NCBI GenBank assembly: GCA_021153325.1
Contig: JAGKTQ010000010.1
Location: forward strand, 1-64,000
DNA length: 64,000 bases
Source of the DNA: Lachnospiraceae bacterium
GTDB lineage: Bacteria; Bacillota; Clostridia; Lachnospirales; Lachnospiraceae
Direction: 5' to 3'
Notes under the pieces: generated by a model
The model's input: the letters and a program-made list of their open reading frames with translations, nothing else
Database searches by the model: none
Told to the model about the DNA's origin: nothing
Made by a program: the position numbers and the translations under genes
Shown: piece after piece, positions 50,048 through 58,655 of the stretch
Layout of the letters: the number at the start of each line of letters is the position of its first letter
Position numbering within the stretch: position 1 is the stretch's first letter

Positions 50048-52285
50048 ATGGAAAAGGGTAAGAAGGTTGAATTGCTTGCGCCTGCCGGAAATTATGAGAG
50101 TTTTTTAGGTGCGGTTCATGCTGGTGCAGATGCCATATATTTAGGCGGTGAGAAATTTGGAGCCAGAGCTTATGCGGACAATTTCACACAGGAACAATTG
50201 TGCAACTGTATTCGTTATGCACATCTTTATGGAAGAAAAGTATATTTGACTGTAAATACTCTTGTAAAAGAAAAGGAAATGTCCGACCTGTATGCTTATT
50301 TACAACCTTTTTATGAAGAGGGACTGGATGGAGTCATTGTACAGGACCTAGGGGTATTTTTATATATAAAAGAACATTTTCCTCAGCTTCCCTTGCATGT
50401 CAGCACACAGATGACGATTACCGGTGTGAATGGTGCGGAAAAATTAAAGCAGCTTGGTGCAGAACGAATCGTGCCGGCAAGAGAACTTTCCTTGCAGGAG
50501 ATCAGTCTAATAAAAGAGAGCGTAGATATTGAAATAGAAACTTTCATTCATGGAGCGATGTGCTATTGCTATTCCGGACAATGTCTGTTCAGCAGTATTT
50601 TAGGAGGACGAAGCGGAAATAGAGGAAAATGTGCACAGCCTTGTCGTCTGCCCTACAAAGTAGGGAATAAGGCGGAAAAAGAGGCATATTATTTAAGTTT
50701 AAAAGATATGTGCACGATAGAAATGATACCAGCTCTCGTTGAGGCTGGAATCGATTCCTTCAAGATTGAGGGAAGAATGAAAAAGCCAGAGTATGTGGCA
50801 GGTGTTACTGCGATGTACCGGAAGTATATTGATCTGTATTATGAAAAAGGTGCAGAAAAGTATGCAGTAAGCAAAAAAGATTTAGATAAACTAAAAGCAC
50901 TTTATATTCGTAGTGAAATTCAGGATGGCTATTACAAACGGTACAATGGGGCATCCATGATAACGATAGATAAACCGAGCTATAGTGGAAGCGATGAACA
51001 GCTCTTACAACAGATTAGAGAGCAGTTTTTAGAAAAGATTCCTCGGATTCCGGTAAAGGGAAGGGCAATTTTGCATGTTGATAAGCCTGCAGTGTTTCAG
51101 GTAGAAAGAAATGGTGTTGCGGCAGAGGTGACAGGAGCAGTTGTTCAGGCAGCACAAAAGCAGCCAATGCAGGAGGAAAACATTCGAAAACAGTTGGAAA
51201 AATGTGGTGCGACTTCCTTTGTTATGTCAGAGCTTTCTATTGATATGGATGAGAATATTTTTATGCCATTAAAAGAAGTAAATGAGTTAAGACGTCTGGC
51301 ACTGGAAACTTTAGAAGAAAAAATAATAGAAGCAAACGGATTGTCATATAAAGAAAAGAGAAAGCAGGATATGGCATCAGATGGACAGATAGTATCTGTA
51401 GAAGAACAACAGGTAAATGCCGGGTATTTTGAGGACGGTATTTATGTGCTGTTGCAGACAAAGGAGCAGTTGCAGGCGGTTGTTTCTGAATTGGAAAATC
51501 CTGTACTTCGTCATTTAAAGGCGGTTTTTGTATCTTCGGATCTATATGAAATGGAAGAAAATAAAATAAAGAAAAATACGCAATATGTTCTTACAAAAAA
51601 GCTAAGTGATTTTTTGACTGACAAGGTATTTGTGGCATATCCTTATGTTATGCGACAGAAGGATGAATGGATTCATGAATGTTTTGAGAACGAAGAATTG
51701 TTTGCGGGAATTCTTGTGAGAAATGTGGAAGAACTATCCCTCTTACAAAAGCGAGGATATAGTGGTAAAATTATTACAGATGCTGGTCTTTATATTTGGA
51801 ATAAGAATGCAGAAAGCTTTTTTGAAAAACAGGCAGCGTTTTGTACCTTGCCACTGGAATTAAATGCTGGAGAGAAGAAAAGCCTGCATGAACAGACAGC
51901 GCTTCAGATTGTATATGGAAGAGTTCCTATGATGGTAACGGCAAACTGTGTACGAAAAACAGGAGGAAAATGCCTACAGGGCAGTAGAGAAGCAGAAAAT
52001 CAAAACAATGGAAAGCCGGTGATGCTCATCGACCGGATGGGAAAGGAATTTCCTGTTTATACAAATTGCAGACATTGTACGAATATTATATATAATAGTG
52101 TACCTCTTTCTCTTCATAAAAAAGTAAAAGACAAAAGTGGAAAATATCGCTTGGATTTTACGACAGAAAACGAAAAGGAGACAAAAGAAGTTTTGAAGTA
52201 CTTTTGTCAGATTTATGAAAAAGATGGAGAAAATCCGCCTTATAAGGAATATACTACCGGACATGAGAAGCGTGGTGCAGAATAG
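50048..52285 (+). CDS. Peptidase U32 family protein (large, RlhA/YhbU-related)
   Basis: 745 residues. N-terminal TIM-barrel KVELLAPAGNYESFLGAVHAGADAIYLGGEKFGARAYADNF and Fe-S/zinc-type block CYCYSGQCLFSSILGGRSGNRGKCAQPCRLPY are diagnostic of U32 proteins. Characterised relatives hydroxylate RNA bases (RlhA, TrhP) using an iron-sulfur cluster rather than cleaving peptides; others are listed as collagenase-like. C-terminal half carries a second Cys set (CRKTGGKCLQG, CRHC). Start at ATG 50048, six bases after AGGAG; ATG 50030 has no site. Confidence 0.88.
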   Translation: MEKGKKVELLAPAGNYESFLGAVHAGADAIYLGGEKFGARAYADNFTQEQLCNCIRYAHLYGRKVYLTVNTLVKEKEMSDLYAYLQPFYEEGLDGVIVQDLGVFLYIKEHFPQLPLHVSTQMTITGVNGAEKLKQLGAERIVPARELSLQEISLIKESVDIEIETFIHGAMCYCYSGQCLFSSILGGRSGNRGKCAQPCRLPYKVGNKAEKEAYYLSLKDMCTIEMIPALVEAGIDSFKIEGRMKKPEYVAGVTAMYRKYIDLYYEKGAEKYAVSKKDLDKLKALYIRSEIQDGYYKRYNGASMITIDKPSYSGSDEQLLQQIREQFLEKIPRIPVKGRAILHVDKPAVFQVERNGVAAEVTGAVVQAAQKQPMQEENIRKQLEKCGATSFVMSELSIDMDENIFMPLKEVNELRRLALETLEEKIIEANGLSYKEKRKQDMASDGQIVSVEEQQVNAGYFEDGIYVLLQTKEQLQAVVSELENPVLRHLKAVFVSSDLYEMEENKIKKNTQYVLTKKLSDFLTDKVFVAYPYVMRQKDEWIHECFENEELFAGILVRNVEELSLLQKRGYSGKIITDAGLYIWNKNAESFFEKQAAFCTLPLELNAGEKKSLHEQTALQIVYGRVPMMVTANCVRKTGGKCLQGSREAENQNNGKPVMLIDRMGKEFPVYTNCRHCTNIIYNSVPLSLHKKVKDKSGKYRLDFTTENEKETKEVLKYFCQIYEKDGENPPYKEYTTGHEKRGAE

Positions 52286-52314
52286 GCAATGAATTTGCAG
52301 TGTGGAGAAACTTT

Positions 52315-53730
52315 ATGGAACGATATATTACAGAATTTTCAAATTATTTCATAACGATATTTATGGCACTCTATACCTATGAGTGTTTTGCAGTGTTTCG
52401 TTATAGTACGGAAGAAAAAAGAAAAGGCATTTATGTAAGGCAGAATATTTTAATGTTTTTAGTACATTTTACCTGCTTTTTGACAATCTGTATGGAAACG
52501 GGAGAATTGGATTATTTGTTCTTCTATGCTTTCCAGGAGGTAATATTATTTGCCGCAATTTCCCTGTTTTCGATGATATACCCGAAGATAAATAAACTGT
52601 TGATCAACAATATCTGTTTGCTTTTGAGTATCGGTTTTGCCATACTGACAAGACTTTCTTATGAAAAAGCAATCAAACAGTTTATTATTGTGACGGCATC
52701 TCTGATCGTAGCTATGATCATTCCATTTTTTATTGATAAATTTAAATTCTTAAAGGAATGGAAATGGATTTATGCAATGGTAGGAATTGCAGCATTATCG
52801 GTAGTACTTATTTTGGGCTCGGTAACAAAGGGGGCAAAGCTTTCCTTTTCTGTTGCTGGAATTGCGTTTCAGCCTTCGGAATTTGTCAAGATCATTTTTG
52901 TCTTTTTTGTGGCAAGTGCATTGTATAAATCATCTACTTTAAAGGAAGTAGCAATAACGGCAGTTATTGCAGGCATTCACGTGATCGTGCTTGTTCTTTC
53001 TAAGGATTTAGGTAGTGCGTTGATCTTTTTTATTGTGTATGTGCTCATGGTAGTCGTGGCAACAAAAAACTGGTTATATTTGCTCATAGGAGCGGCGGGA
53101 GGTTCTGCAGCGGCAGTCGTGGCATACAAACTTTTTACACATGTGCAGATCAGAGTCACGGCATGGAAGGATCCATGGAGTGTTATTGATAACGAAGGGT
53201 ATCAGATTACCCAGTCCTTATTCGCAATAGGAAGCGGTGGCTGGTTTGGACTTGGACTTTTTCATGGAACTCCGGAATCCATTCCGGATGTAGAATCTGA
53301 TTTTGTTTTTTCGGCAGTTACAGAAGAACTTGGACTTATTTTTGCTATGTGTCTGATATTAGTATGTGTCAGTTGTTTTGTGATGTGCATGAATATTGCT
53401 GTCAGACTGCAGGATAAATTTTATCAGTTGGTAGCATTTGGACTTGGAGTTACTTACATTTTCCAAGTATTTCTTACGATTGGCGGAGGAACTAAGTTTA
53501 TTCCACTTACGGGGGTAACATTGCCGTTTATCAGCTACGGAGGAAGTTCGGTTTTAACTACATTAATATTATTTTCTATTATTGAAGGATTATATATTAT
53601 TAAACAACGTGAGGTAAGTAAGAGTGGCAAAACGAAACGCAAGGGAGCTTCAGGAGGAAATTCTAATCGACGAGCTAGAGTATACGAAGAAGACGAAGCA
53701 GAGTTCGAAGAAGAGTACGAAGAAGACTAA
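52315..53730 (+). CDS. SEDS peptidoglycan glycosyltransferase (FtsW/RodA/SpoVE family)
   Basis: 471 residues, more than ten membrane helices including an N-terminal extension of about four helices compared with standard RodA. SEDS signatures: QPSEFVKIIFVFF, SKDLGSALIFF (catalytic-type Asp), ESDFVFSAVTEELGLIF, and GVTLPFISYGGSS. Polymerises lipid II together with a class B PBP. ATG 52315 follows GGAGAAAC. The last 36 residues are a basic then very acidic tail, encoded by the same bases as the N-terminus of the next gene. Confidence 0.92.
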   Translation: MERYITEFSNYFITIFMALYTYECFAVFRYSTEEKRKGIYVRQNILMFLVHFTCFLTICMETGELDYLFFYAFQEVILFAAISLFSMIYPKINKLLINNICLLLSIGFAILTRLSYEKAIKQFIIVTASLIVAMIIPFFIDKFKFLKEWKWIYAMVGIAALSVVLILGSVTKGAKLSFSVAGIAFQPSEFVKIIFVFFVASALYKSSTLKEVAITAVIAGIHVIVLVLSKDLGSALIFFIVYVLMVVVATKNWLYLLIGAAGGSAAAVVAYKLFTHVQIRVTAWKDPWSVIDNEGYQITQSLFAIGSGGWFGLGLFHGTPESIPDVESDFVFSAVTEELGLIFAMCLILVCVSCFVMCMNIAVRLQDKFYQLVAFGLGVTYIFQVFLTIGGGTKFIPLTGVTLPFISYGGSSVLTTLILFSIIEGLYIIKQREVSKSGKTKRKGASGGNSNRRARVYEEDEAEFEEEYEED

Positions 53731-55153
53731 AAAGAAAGAGAAGCAGGAAAAACAAAAAAATCATGAGATCATGGCAGTCACATATTTGTTTGTGTTCGTA
53801 TTTCTTGCAATGATGGGATATATTTGTCATTTTGCGGTTACAAATAAGCAGGAGTTGATAAACAATAGTTATAATACAAGGCAGAGCATGCTGCTTGCAC
53901 AAAACAGACGAGGTTCTATTTATGCAAATGATGGAACTGTTCTTGCAGAAACACAGACGAATACAGATGGAACGGAAACAAGAGTGTATCCTTATGCGAA
54001 TATGTTCGCTCATGCCGTTGGTTATTCTACTAACGGAAGAATGGGCGTGGAGGCTTTAGGTAATTACTATTTAATCAATTCCAATGAACCAGTTTCCCAA
54101 AAGGTCTCTGATGACATGGCGGGAATAAAGTATACTGGTGACAGTGTTTATACCACGCTTGATGTGGAGCTTCAGGAAGTGGCATACAATGCACTTGGGG
54201 TATATAAAGGTGCCGTTGTGGTGACAGAACCCTCTACTGGAAGAATACTGGCTATGGTATCCAAACCGGATTTTGATCCCAATAATATTGATGCTATATG
54301 GAATGATCTGGTTGCTGATACAGACAGCAGTGTACTGTTGAATCGTGTGACACAGGGTATGTATCCGCCGGGTTCTACTTTTAAAATCGTGACCGCATTG
54401 GAGTATATTAGAGAGAATCCGGATTCTTATAGCAGCTACTATTATACTTGTAACGGAAGTTATATAAGTGGAGAAGACAGAATTAACTGTTATCATGGAA
54501 CGAGTCATGGTTCCGTTGATTTTAGGACTTCTTTTGCAAAATCCTGTAATTCTTCTTTTGCGAATATCGGATTATCCTTAGACAAAACATCTTTTCGTGA
54601 TACGTTAGATGGACTTTTGTTCAACTGTGAGTTACCATTGCAATCCACATATAGTATGAGTAAGGTCACGGTTGAGGAAGGCATGTTGGATTCAGATATG
54701 ATGCAGGTAGCAATTGGGCAGGGAACAACACAAATATCGCCGATGCACTTAAATATGATCACTTGTGCCATTGCAAATGATGGGAAGTTGATGAAACCGT
54801 ATATGGTGGAAAGAGTAGAAAACAGCGAAGGAAGTATTGTTAAACAGTTCAATCCGGCTGCTTATGGAAGCTTGATGACACAAGAGGAAGCACAGATATT
54901 AACAGACTTGATGACAGAAGTGGTAAATTCTGGAACTGGAAGAAAGCTTTCCGGACTGTCCTATACGGCGGCAGGAAAAACCGGTTCTGCAGAATATAAT
55001 ACGGTGAAGGGTGACAGTCATGCATGGTTTACTGGTTTTGCACCAGCAGAAGATCCACAGATATGTGTAACGATCATTATAGAAGGTGCAGGATCTGGCG
55101 GTGACTTTGCAGTACCGGTGGCAAAACGTATTTTTGACGCATATTTTGAATAA
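53624..55153 (+). CDS. Class B penicillin-binding protein (PbpA-like transpeptidase, GTG start)
   Basis: 509 residues. Lys-rich cytoplasmic stretch (22-46), one helix (about 50-71), linker beginning RRGSIYANDGTVLAE, and transpeptidase motifs STFK (251-254), SCN (307-309) and KTG (452-454). The short N-terminal pedestal resembles actinobacterial PbpA and partners a SEDS enzyme encoded just upstream. It starts with GTG after a perfect GAGGT, 107 bases inside the SEDS gene in the +1 frame; an in-frame ATG at 53771 avoids overlap but lacks a ribosome site. Confidence 0.92.
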   Translation: MAKRNARELQEEILIDELEYTKKTKQSSKKSTKKTKKKEKQEKQKNHEIMAVTYLFVFVFLAMMGYICHFAVTNKQELINNSYNTRQSMLLAQNRRGSIYANDGTVLAETQTNTDGTETRVYPYANMFAHAVGYSTNGRMGVEALGNYYLINSNEPVSQKVSDDMAGIKYTGDSVYTTLDVELQEVAYNALGVYKGAVVVTEPSTGRILAMVSKPDFDPNNIDAIWNDLVADTDSSVLLNRVTQGMYPPGSTFKIVTALEYIRENPDSYSSYYYTCNGSYISGEDRINCYHGTSHGSVDFRTSFAKSCNSSFANIGLSLDKTSFRDTLDGLLFNCELPLQSTYSMSKVTVEEGMLDSDMMQVAIGQGTTQISPMHLNMITCAIANDGKLMKPYMVERVENSEGSIVKQFNPAAYGSLMTQEEAQILTDLMTEVVNSGTGRKLSGLSYTAAGKTGSAEYNTVKGDSHAWFTGFAPAEDPQICVTIIIEGAGSGGDFAVPVAKRIFDAYFE

Positions 55154-55255
55154 TGGAAAAGACTTGCTTAAATGCTTTAAATGGACTATACTATTTAGCA
55201 GAGATAACACAACACACACCGGTGTCAGGACAGGCACTATACAGGAGGGATTGCA

Positions 55256-55708
55256 GTGATAGAAGCAACAAGCTGTGGCGGTGTGGTTATATTTCGGGGC
55301 AAGATTCTCCTTTTATACAAGAATTATAAAAATAAGTATGAAGGCTGGGTGTTGCCAAAGGGAACCGTAGAACAGGGAGAAGAGTATAAAGAGACAGCCC
55401 TGCGGGAGGTTCTTGAGGAATCAGGAGCAAAAGCATCAATTATTAAGTATGTAGGCAAAAGCGAATACACATTTAATGTGCCAGATGATACGGTTGAAAA
55501 GGAAGTACACTGGTATCTTATGATGGCGGACAGCTACTACAGCAAACCACAGCGCGAAGAGTATTTTGTAGATTCCGGCTTTTATAAATATCATGAAGCT
55601 TATCATCTATTGAAGTTTGCAAATGAAAAGCAGATATTGGAAAAAGCATATACAGAGTATTTAGAAATGAAAAAAAATAATTTGTGGGGAAATAGAAAAT
55701 ATTTCTAA
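55256..55708 (+). CDS. Nudix hydrolase (GTG start)
   Basis: 150 residues. The Nudix box is exact: G(5)E(7)REVxEESGA within GTVEQGEEYKETALREVLEESGA (36-58), with Mg2+-binding glutamates. Core WVLPKGTVEQG resembles diadenosine polyphosphate or nucleotide-sugar pyrophosphatases. GTG start seven bases after AGGAGGG. The specific substrate is unknown. Terminator follows. Confidence 0.92.
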   Translation: MIEATSCGGVVIFRGKILLLYKNYKNKYEGWVLPKGTVEQGEEYKETALREVLEESGAKASIIKYVGKSEYTFNVPDDTVEKEVHWYLMMADSYYSKPQREEYFVDSGFYKYHEAYHLLKFANEKQILEKAYTEYLEMKKNNLWGNRKYF

Positions 55709-55716
55709 TCAAAAAG

Positions 55717-55760
55717 AAGGAATCCCTTCAGTCAGAGATGGCTTTAAGGATTCCTTTTTT
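55717..55760 (+). terminator. Terminator after the Nudix gene
   Basis: AAGGAATCC (55717-55725) pairs with GGATTCCTT (55748-55756); T run to 55760. Confidence 0.75.
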
Positions 55761-55785
55761 ACTTCGGCAGAAAACGTGTTATACT
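55757..55785 (+). promoter_or_regulatory. Extended -10 promoter for the 55.8-58.2 kb gene group
   Basis: TGTTATACT with TATACT at 55780-55785; the -35 (TTTTAC) comes from the T run of the preceding terminator. Confidence 0.45.
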
Positions 55786-55803
55786 GGTGACGGGTGGCAG
55801 AAT

Positions 55804-56112
55804 ATGAAATTTTATAAAAATTTATATGTTGGAAGTACAGTGAAAGATATTCAAAAAGTAAAAAGAAAGCTTCGCTTGAATGCGGGTCAGCTGGGAATTT
55901 ATGTGATTGCCCTGTGCAGGGGACAAGACCAGCTGGAGATATATCACTGTGCCCTTCTGCAGCAAAAATATTACCGGAAAAATCCTCCCTATATTATTGG
56001 AATTGCCAATGGATATGAGGAAGCGGTAGAGATTGTACAGCAGATAGCGACCGAAGCATATGAATGTAATGGAAACTGTGATTTGAAAAAATATATACTG
56101 GATAGAGAATGA
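55804..56112 (+). CDS. Small protein of unknown function
   Basis: 102 residues from ATG 55804 (GGTGGCAG before it). I do not recognise a family. It looks soluble and mixed alpha/beta: KFYKNLYVGSTVKDIQKVKRKLRLNAGQLGIYVIALCRGQDQLEIYHCALL, then a helical end with YEEAVEIVQQIATEAYECNGNCDLKKYIL. Codon use is like the neighbours. Seven bases before the DUF2953 gene, so probably co-transcribed with ytfI-ytfJ homologues. A reading frame extends upstream to 55738 but overlaps the terminator and lacks a site. Confidence 0.7.
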   Translation: MKFYKNLYVGSTVKDIQKVKRKLRLNAGQLGIYVIALCRGQDQLEIYHCALLQQKYYRKNPPYIIGIANGYEEAVEIVQQIATEAYECNGNCDLKKYILDRE

Positions 56113-56119
56113 GGTAGTT

Positions 56120-57094
56120 ATGCTGCACATAATATGGACAATATTAAAAATCATAGGAATTCTAATATTAGTGCTCCTTGCTCTTGTTTTGCTTTGTGTT
56201 TGCGCGGTTCTATTTGTACCTATTCGATACAGAGCAAATGGAAAAAAGGAAGCAGATAGTTATTTTGTAAAGGCAGAGTGTCATTGGCTTTTACATCTTT
56301 TTCGGATTAAGGCAGTGTATCCTGAGCCGGGGCGGATTGTAGCAAAGATTTTGTGTTTTACCGTTTATGATTCGGCAAAGGAAAAAACAGAAAAGAAGAA
56401 AAAAGTAAAAAAAGTGAAAAAAGCAGGGAAGGCTGAAAGAACAAAAAAACCTAAAAAAGAAGCTGCATCCAAAGATGTTGCAAAGAAGCGGCTTGAGACA
56501 GATAAAAAGAAAACTTTGGAAACAAAGGCAAATGAGCCGGAAAGTGAAAAGATAGAAAGTAAAAAGATAGAAAACGAAAAAAAGGATACACCTAAAAAAG
56601 GAAAGGTCCAACAAGTTCTTGAAAAAATAAAAACGATAGTGCAGCATGTTTTTGATATTATCAAAAATATTAGGTACACAATCAGACGTTTCTGTGATAA
56701 GATAAAAGAAATTTGGACGAATATGCAATATTATGTGGAGGTTTTTCAGGAAGAGGAGACAAAAAGGGCTTTTTTAGTCTGTAAACAGCAGCTATATAAA
56801 ATTTGGAAAAACATTCGTCCCTCAAAGTGCAAAGCGCAGTTGAAGATTGGAACCGGTGAACCGGATACGACGGGTTACGTTCTTGCATTACATGGAATTT
56901 TGTATCCGCTAATTGGGAATAATATATTTATAGAACCGGATTTTGAAAATCAAGTATTTGAAGGAACATTTTCGATAAAGGGACGGATTACTATATTTGT
57001 GCTGTTATATGCAGCAGTGAAACTATATTTTGATAATGATATAAGATACTTTTTGAAAAGGTTTAAAAGGGAGGAAGTAACAGATGGCAGATAA
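56120..57094 (+). CDS. DUF2953 (YtfI-like) membrane protein with Lys-rich insert
   Basis: 324 residues. One strong N-terminal helix (5-33), an IPIRYRANGKK-type beta segment, then an insert (about 90-160) made almost only of Lys, Glu, Ala, Thr, and a C-terminal domain with RPSKCKAQLKIGTGEPDTTGYVLALHGILYPL...IEPDFENQVFEGTFSIKGRI, the DUF2953 signature. In B. subtilis ytfI precedes ytfJ (gerW) and is sporulation-linked; the same order is seen here, with an 11-base overlap. Confidence 0.85.
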   Translation: MLHIIWTILKIIGILILVLLALVLLCVCAVLFVPIRYRANGKKEADSYFVKAECHWLLHLFRIKAVYPEPGRIVAKILCFTVYDSAKEKTEKKKKVKKVKKAGKAERTKKPKKEAASKDVAKKRLETDKKKTLETKANEPESEKIESKKIENEKKDTPKKGKVQQVLEKIKTIVQHVFDIIKNIRYTIRRFCDKIKEIWTNMQYYVEVFQEEETKRAFLVCKQQLYKIWKNIRPSKCKAQLKIGTGEPDTTGYVLALHGILYPLIGNNIFIEPDFENQVFEGTFSIKGRITIFVLLYAAVKLYFDNDIRYFLKRFKREEVTDGR

Positions 57095-57482
57095 TAACTT
57101 TACAGGAGTTGTAGAAGCTTTATTAAAGGGAATGGATTCTGTTTTATCTACAAAGACAGTAGTAGGTGAGGCAACACAGGTTGGCGATACTATTATTTTA
57201 CCGCTTGTAGATGTGACATTTGGCGTAGGCGCTGGCGCAAGTGCTAACGATAAAAAGAACGGCGGAGGCGGTGGTATCGGTGGTAAGATGACACCAAGTG
57301 CTGTTTTGGTCATTAAGAATGGTTCTACAAAATTGGTAAATATTAAAAATCAGGACACGATCACAAAAGTGTTGGATATGATTCCGGATTTGGTAGATAA
57401 GTTCACAACACCAAAGGAAGAAATGCCGGCAGATGAAGAAGTAGTTGATATAGCATTTCCGGAAAATCTGGAAGAAGAGTAA
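57084..57482 (+). CDS. GerW/YtfJ-family sporulation protein
   Basis: 132 residues. VEALLKGMDSVLSTKTVVGEATQVGDTIILPLVDVTFGVGAG and the Gly-rich SANDKKNGGGGGIGGKMTPSAVLVI are diagnostic of the YtfJ/GerW family. In Bacillus GerW is a spore core protein needed for L-alanine germination and SleB activity, which is of note given the SleB homologue at 33225. GGGAGG ribosome site within the preceding gene. Confidence 0.92.
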   Translation: MADNNFTGVVEALLKGMDSVLSTKTVVGEATQVGDTIILPLVDVTFGVGAGASANDKKNGGGGGIGGKMTPSAVLVIKNGSTKLVNIKNQDTITKVLDMIPDLVDKFTTPKEEMPADEEVVDIAFPENLEEE

Positions 57483-57532
57483 CTTTGTAAAGAAAATAGC
57501 ATAAGATAGAGCAAGAAGGCATACAGGGAGAT

Positions 57533-57561
57533 ACGTGCCGTATTTATAAGGTTGGGCACGT
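57533..57561 (+). other. Hairpin directly before a small membrane-protein gene
   Basis: ACGTGCC (57533-57539) pairs with GGCACGT (57555-57561), 15-base loop. It ends at the ribosome site GGGAAAAGG of the gene at 57571 and could affect its translation. Confidence 0.35.
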
Positions 57562-57570
57562 GGGAAAAGG

Positions 57571-57711
57571 ATGAAAAAAGCGGCAGGAATAGCAGCATTT
57601 CTTATTGCACTTGGTATGCTTCTTATGCTTTTTGTTTCAAGCAAGATTTTGGGTATTATAATGATTGGTCTGTTGATATTTGTCGGGTGTTGCTGTTATG
57701 GAAAGTTTTAA
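57571..57711 (+). CDS. Small hydrophobic membrane protein (46 aa)
   Basis: ATG 57571 to TAA 57709-57711 encodes MKKAAGIAAFLIALGMLLML and then FVSSKILGIIMIGLLIFVGC, ending CCYGKF: two predicted membrane helices with a short SSK turn. GGGAAAAGG precedes the start. It overlaps the next gene's start by 14 bases, which supports real translation. Function unknown. Cys-Cys-Cys near the C-terminus is notable. Confidence 0.6.
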   Translation: MKKAAGIAAFLIALGMLLMLFVSSKILGIIMIGLLIFVGCCCYGKF

Positions 57712-58174
57712 AAGAGAATCCGAACTGGATACGCTTTCTGAGAAAGAGCTGAAACAGCTTAAGCATTGGCTTTTTAAAGAAAATGTAAGGATCAATGCAG
57801 AACGGAAAGAAATCAAGGACTGGAAAGAACGGATGAAACGTGAAAATCAGTTTTTTGATAAGAAATTGCAGATTTTGCAGGATGGTTTCCGCAAACTTGA
57901 TATTGATAGAGAAAAATTTGAGAAGGAACGCTCCCGTTTTCTGTTGGAAAAAGAGTATTATGAGGAAAATGCTTTTTTGCAGGAAGCGCAAGGAGAAGCG
58001 TTGGTACATCAGCTTTTCTGTGGAGTGAAAAATCAGCTTACTTTGAAAAAGAGATATAAGGATCTGATGAAGATCTATCATCCGGATAATATAGCCGGAA
58101 ATCATGAGATGGTGTTACTGATCAATAAAGAGTACGAACAGTTAAAAGTCCAGTTTGAACAGAAGTGGAAGTAA
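57698..58174 (+). CDS. Coiled-coil protein with truncated C-terminal J-domain
   Basis: 158 residues from ATG 57698. Residues 15-100 are highly charged heptad-like helix (KELKQLKHWLFKENVRINAERKEIKDWKERMKRENQFF...). The C-terminus (114-152) reads LTLKKRYKDLMKIYHPDNIAGNHEMVLLINKEYEQLK, the helix II-HPD loop-helix III of DnaJ domains with HPD at 128-130. DnaK stimulation is therefore plausible (inference). A longer frame starts at TTG 57680. Overlaps the small membrane gene; terminator with rpmB follows. Confidence 0.75.
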   Translation: MESFKRESELDTLSEKELKQLKHWLFKENVRINAERKEIKDWKERMKRENQFFDKKLQILQDGFRKLDIDREKFEKERSRFLLEKEYYEENAFLQEAQGEALVHQLFCGVKNQLTLKKRYKDLMKIYHPDNIAGNHEMVLLINKEYEQLKVQFEQKWK

Positions 58175-58181
58175 AAAATAA

Positions 58182-58216
58182 GGTGCATTTCCAATAAAGG
58201 AAACGCACCCTCTTTT
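58182..58216. terminator. Bidirectional terminator between the J-domain gene and rpmB
   Basis: GGTGCATTTCC / GGAAACGCACC stem (one mismatch-type wobble), loop AATAAA; T-rich on both sides, stronger for the minus strand. Confidence 0.7.
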
Positions 58217-58238
58217 ATTATTGCCTTAAAAACAAGTA

Positions 58239-58424
58239 TTAAGCTCTTTCAACTTTTCCGGATTTTAAGCAGCTTGTGCATACGTGCATTCTTTTGGCAG
58301 CTCCGTTTACTTTACATTTAACGCTTTTAACGTTGGAGTTCCAAATTCTATTAGATCTTCTATGAGAATGGCTTACGTTATTTCCGAAATGAACGCCTTT
58401 ACCACAAATATCACATTTAGCCAT
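58239..58424 (-). CDS. rpmB: 50S ribosomal protein L28
   Basis: 61 residues: MAKCDICGKGVHFGNNVSHSHRRSNRIWN then KSVKCKVNGAAKRMHVCTSCLKSGKVERA. Two Cys pairs (Cys4/7, Cys49/52) form a zinc ribbon, the C-plus form of L28. Start at 58424 is fixed by AGGAGGTG; the longer open frame upstream is leader. Gene stands alone, divergent from asp23, as usual in Clostridia. Confidence 0.97.
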   Translation of the reverse strand: MAKCDICGKGVHFGNNVSHSHRRSNRIWNSNVKSVKCKVNGAAKRMHVCTSCLKSGKVERA

Positions 58425-58503
58425 CTTTACACCTCCTAAGCAGCATACTTTCTCGTATGATAATATTCTTCCTAAGTCAGTCAATTAGACTCACAACATT
58501 TGT

Positions 58504-58532
58504 ATAATAACAGAAAAGAAACTATAATGCAA
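58504..58532 (-). promoter_or_regulatory. Promoter of rpmB
   Basis: Minus strand TTGCAT (58532-58527), 17-base spacer ending TGT, TATTAT (58509-58504). Leaves a leader of about 70 bases containing a small hairpin CATAC/GTATG. Confidence 0.6.
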
Positions 58533-58564
58533 GTAAAAAAAGTTGTAATTTACTAATTTTCTTG

Positions 58565-58593
58565 TTTCATTTTCTTTACAAAGCGGTTATAAT
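58565..58593 (+). promoter_or_regulatory. Promoter of asp23-fakA
   Basis: TTTCAT (58565-58570), 17-base spacer, TATAAT (58588-58593), the same hexamers as before glgA. Confidence 0.5.
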
Positions 58594-58655
58594 ACAACAT
58601 ATATGTCTAGATTAGAAAGGCACATTAGAGATGATATTCTTTAAGGAGGTTCGGT

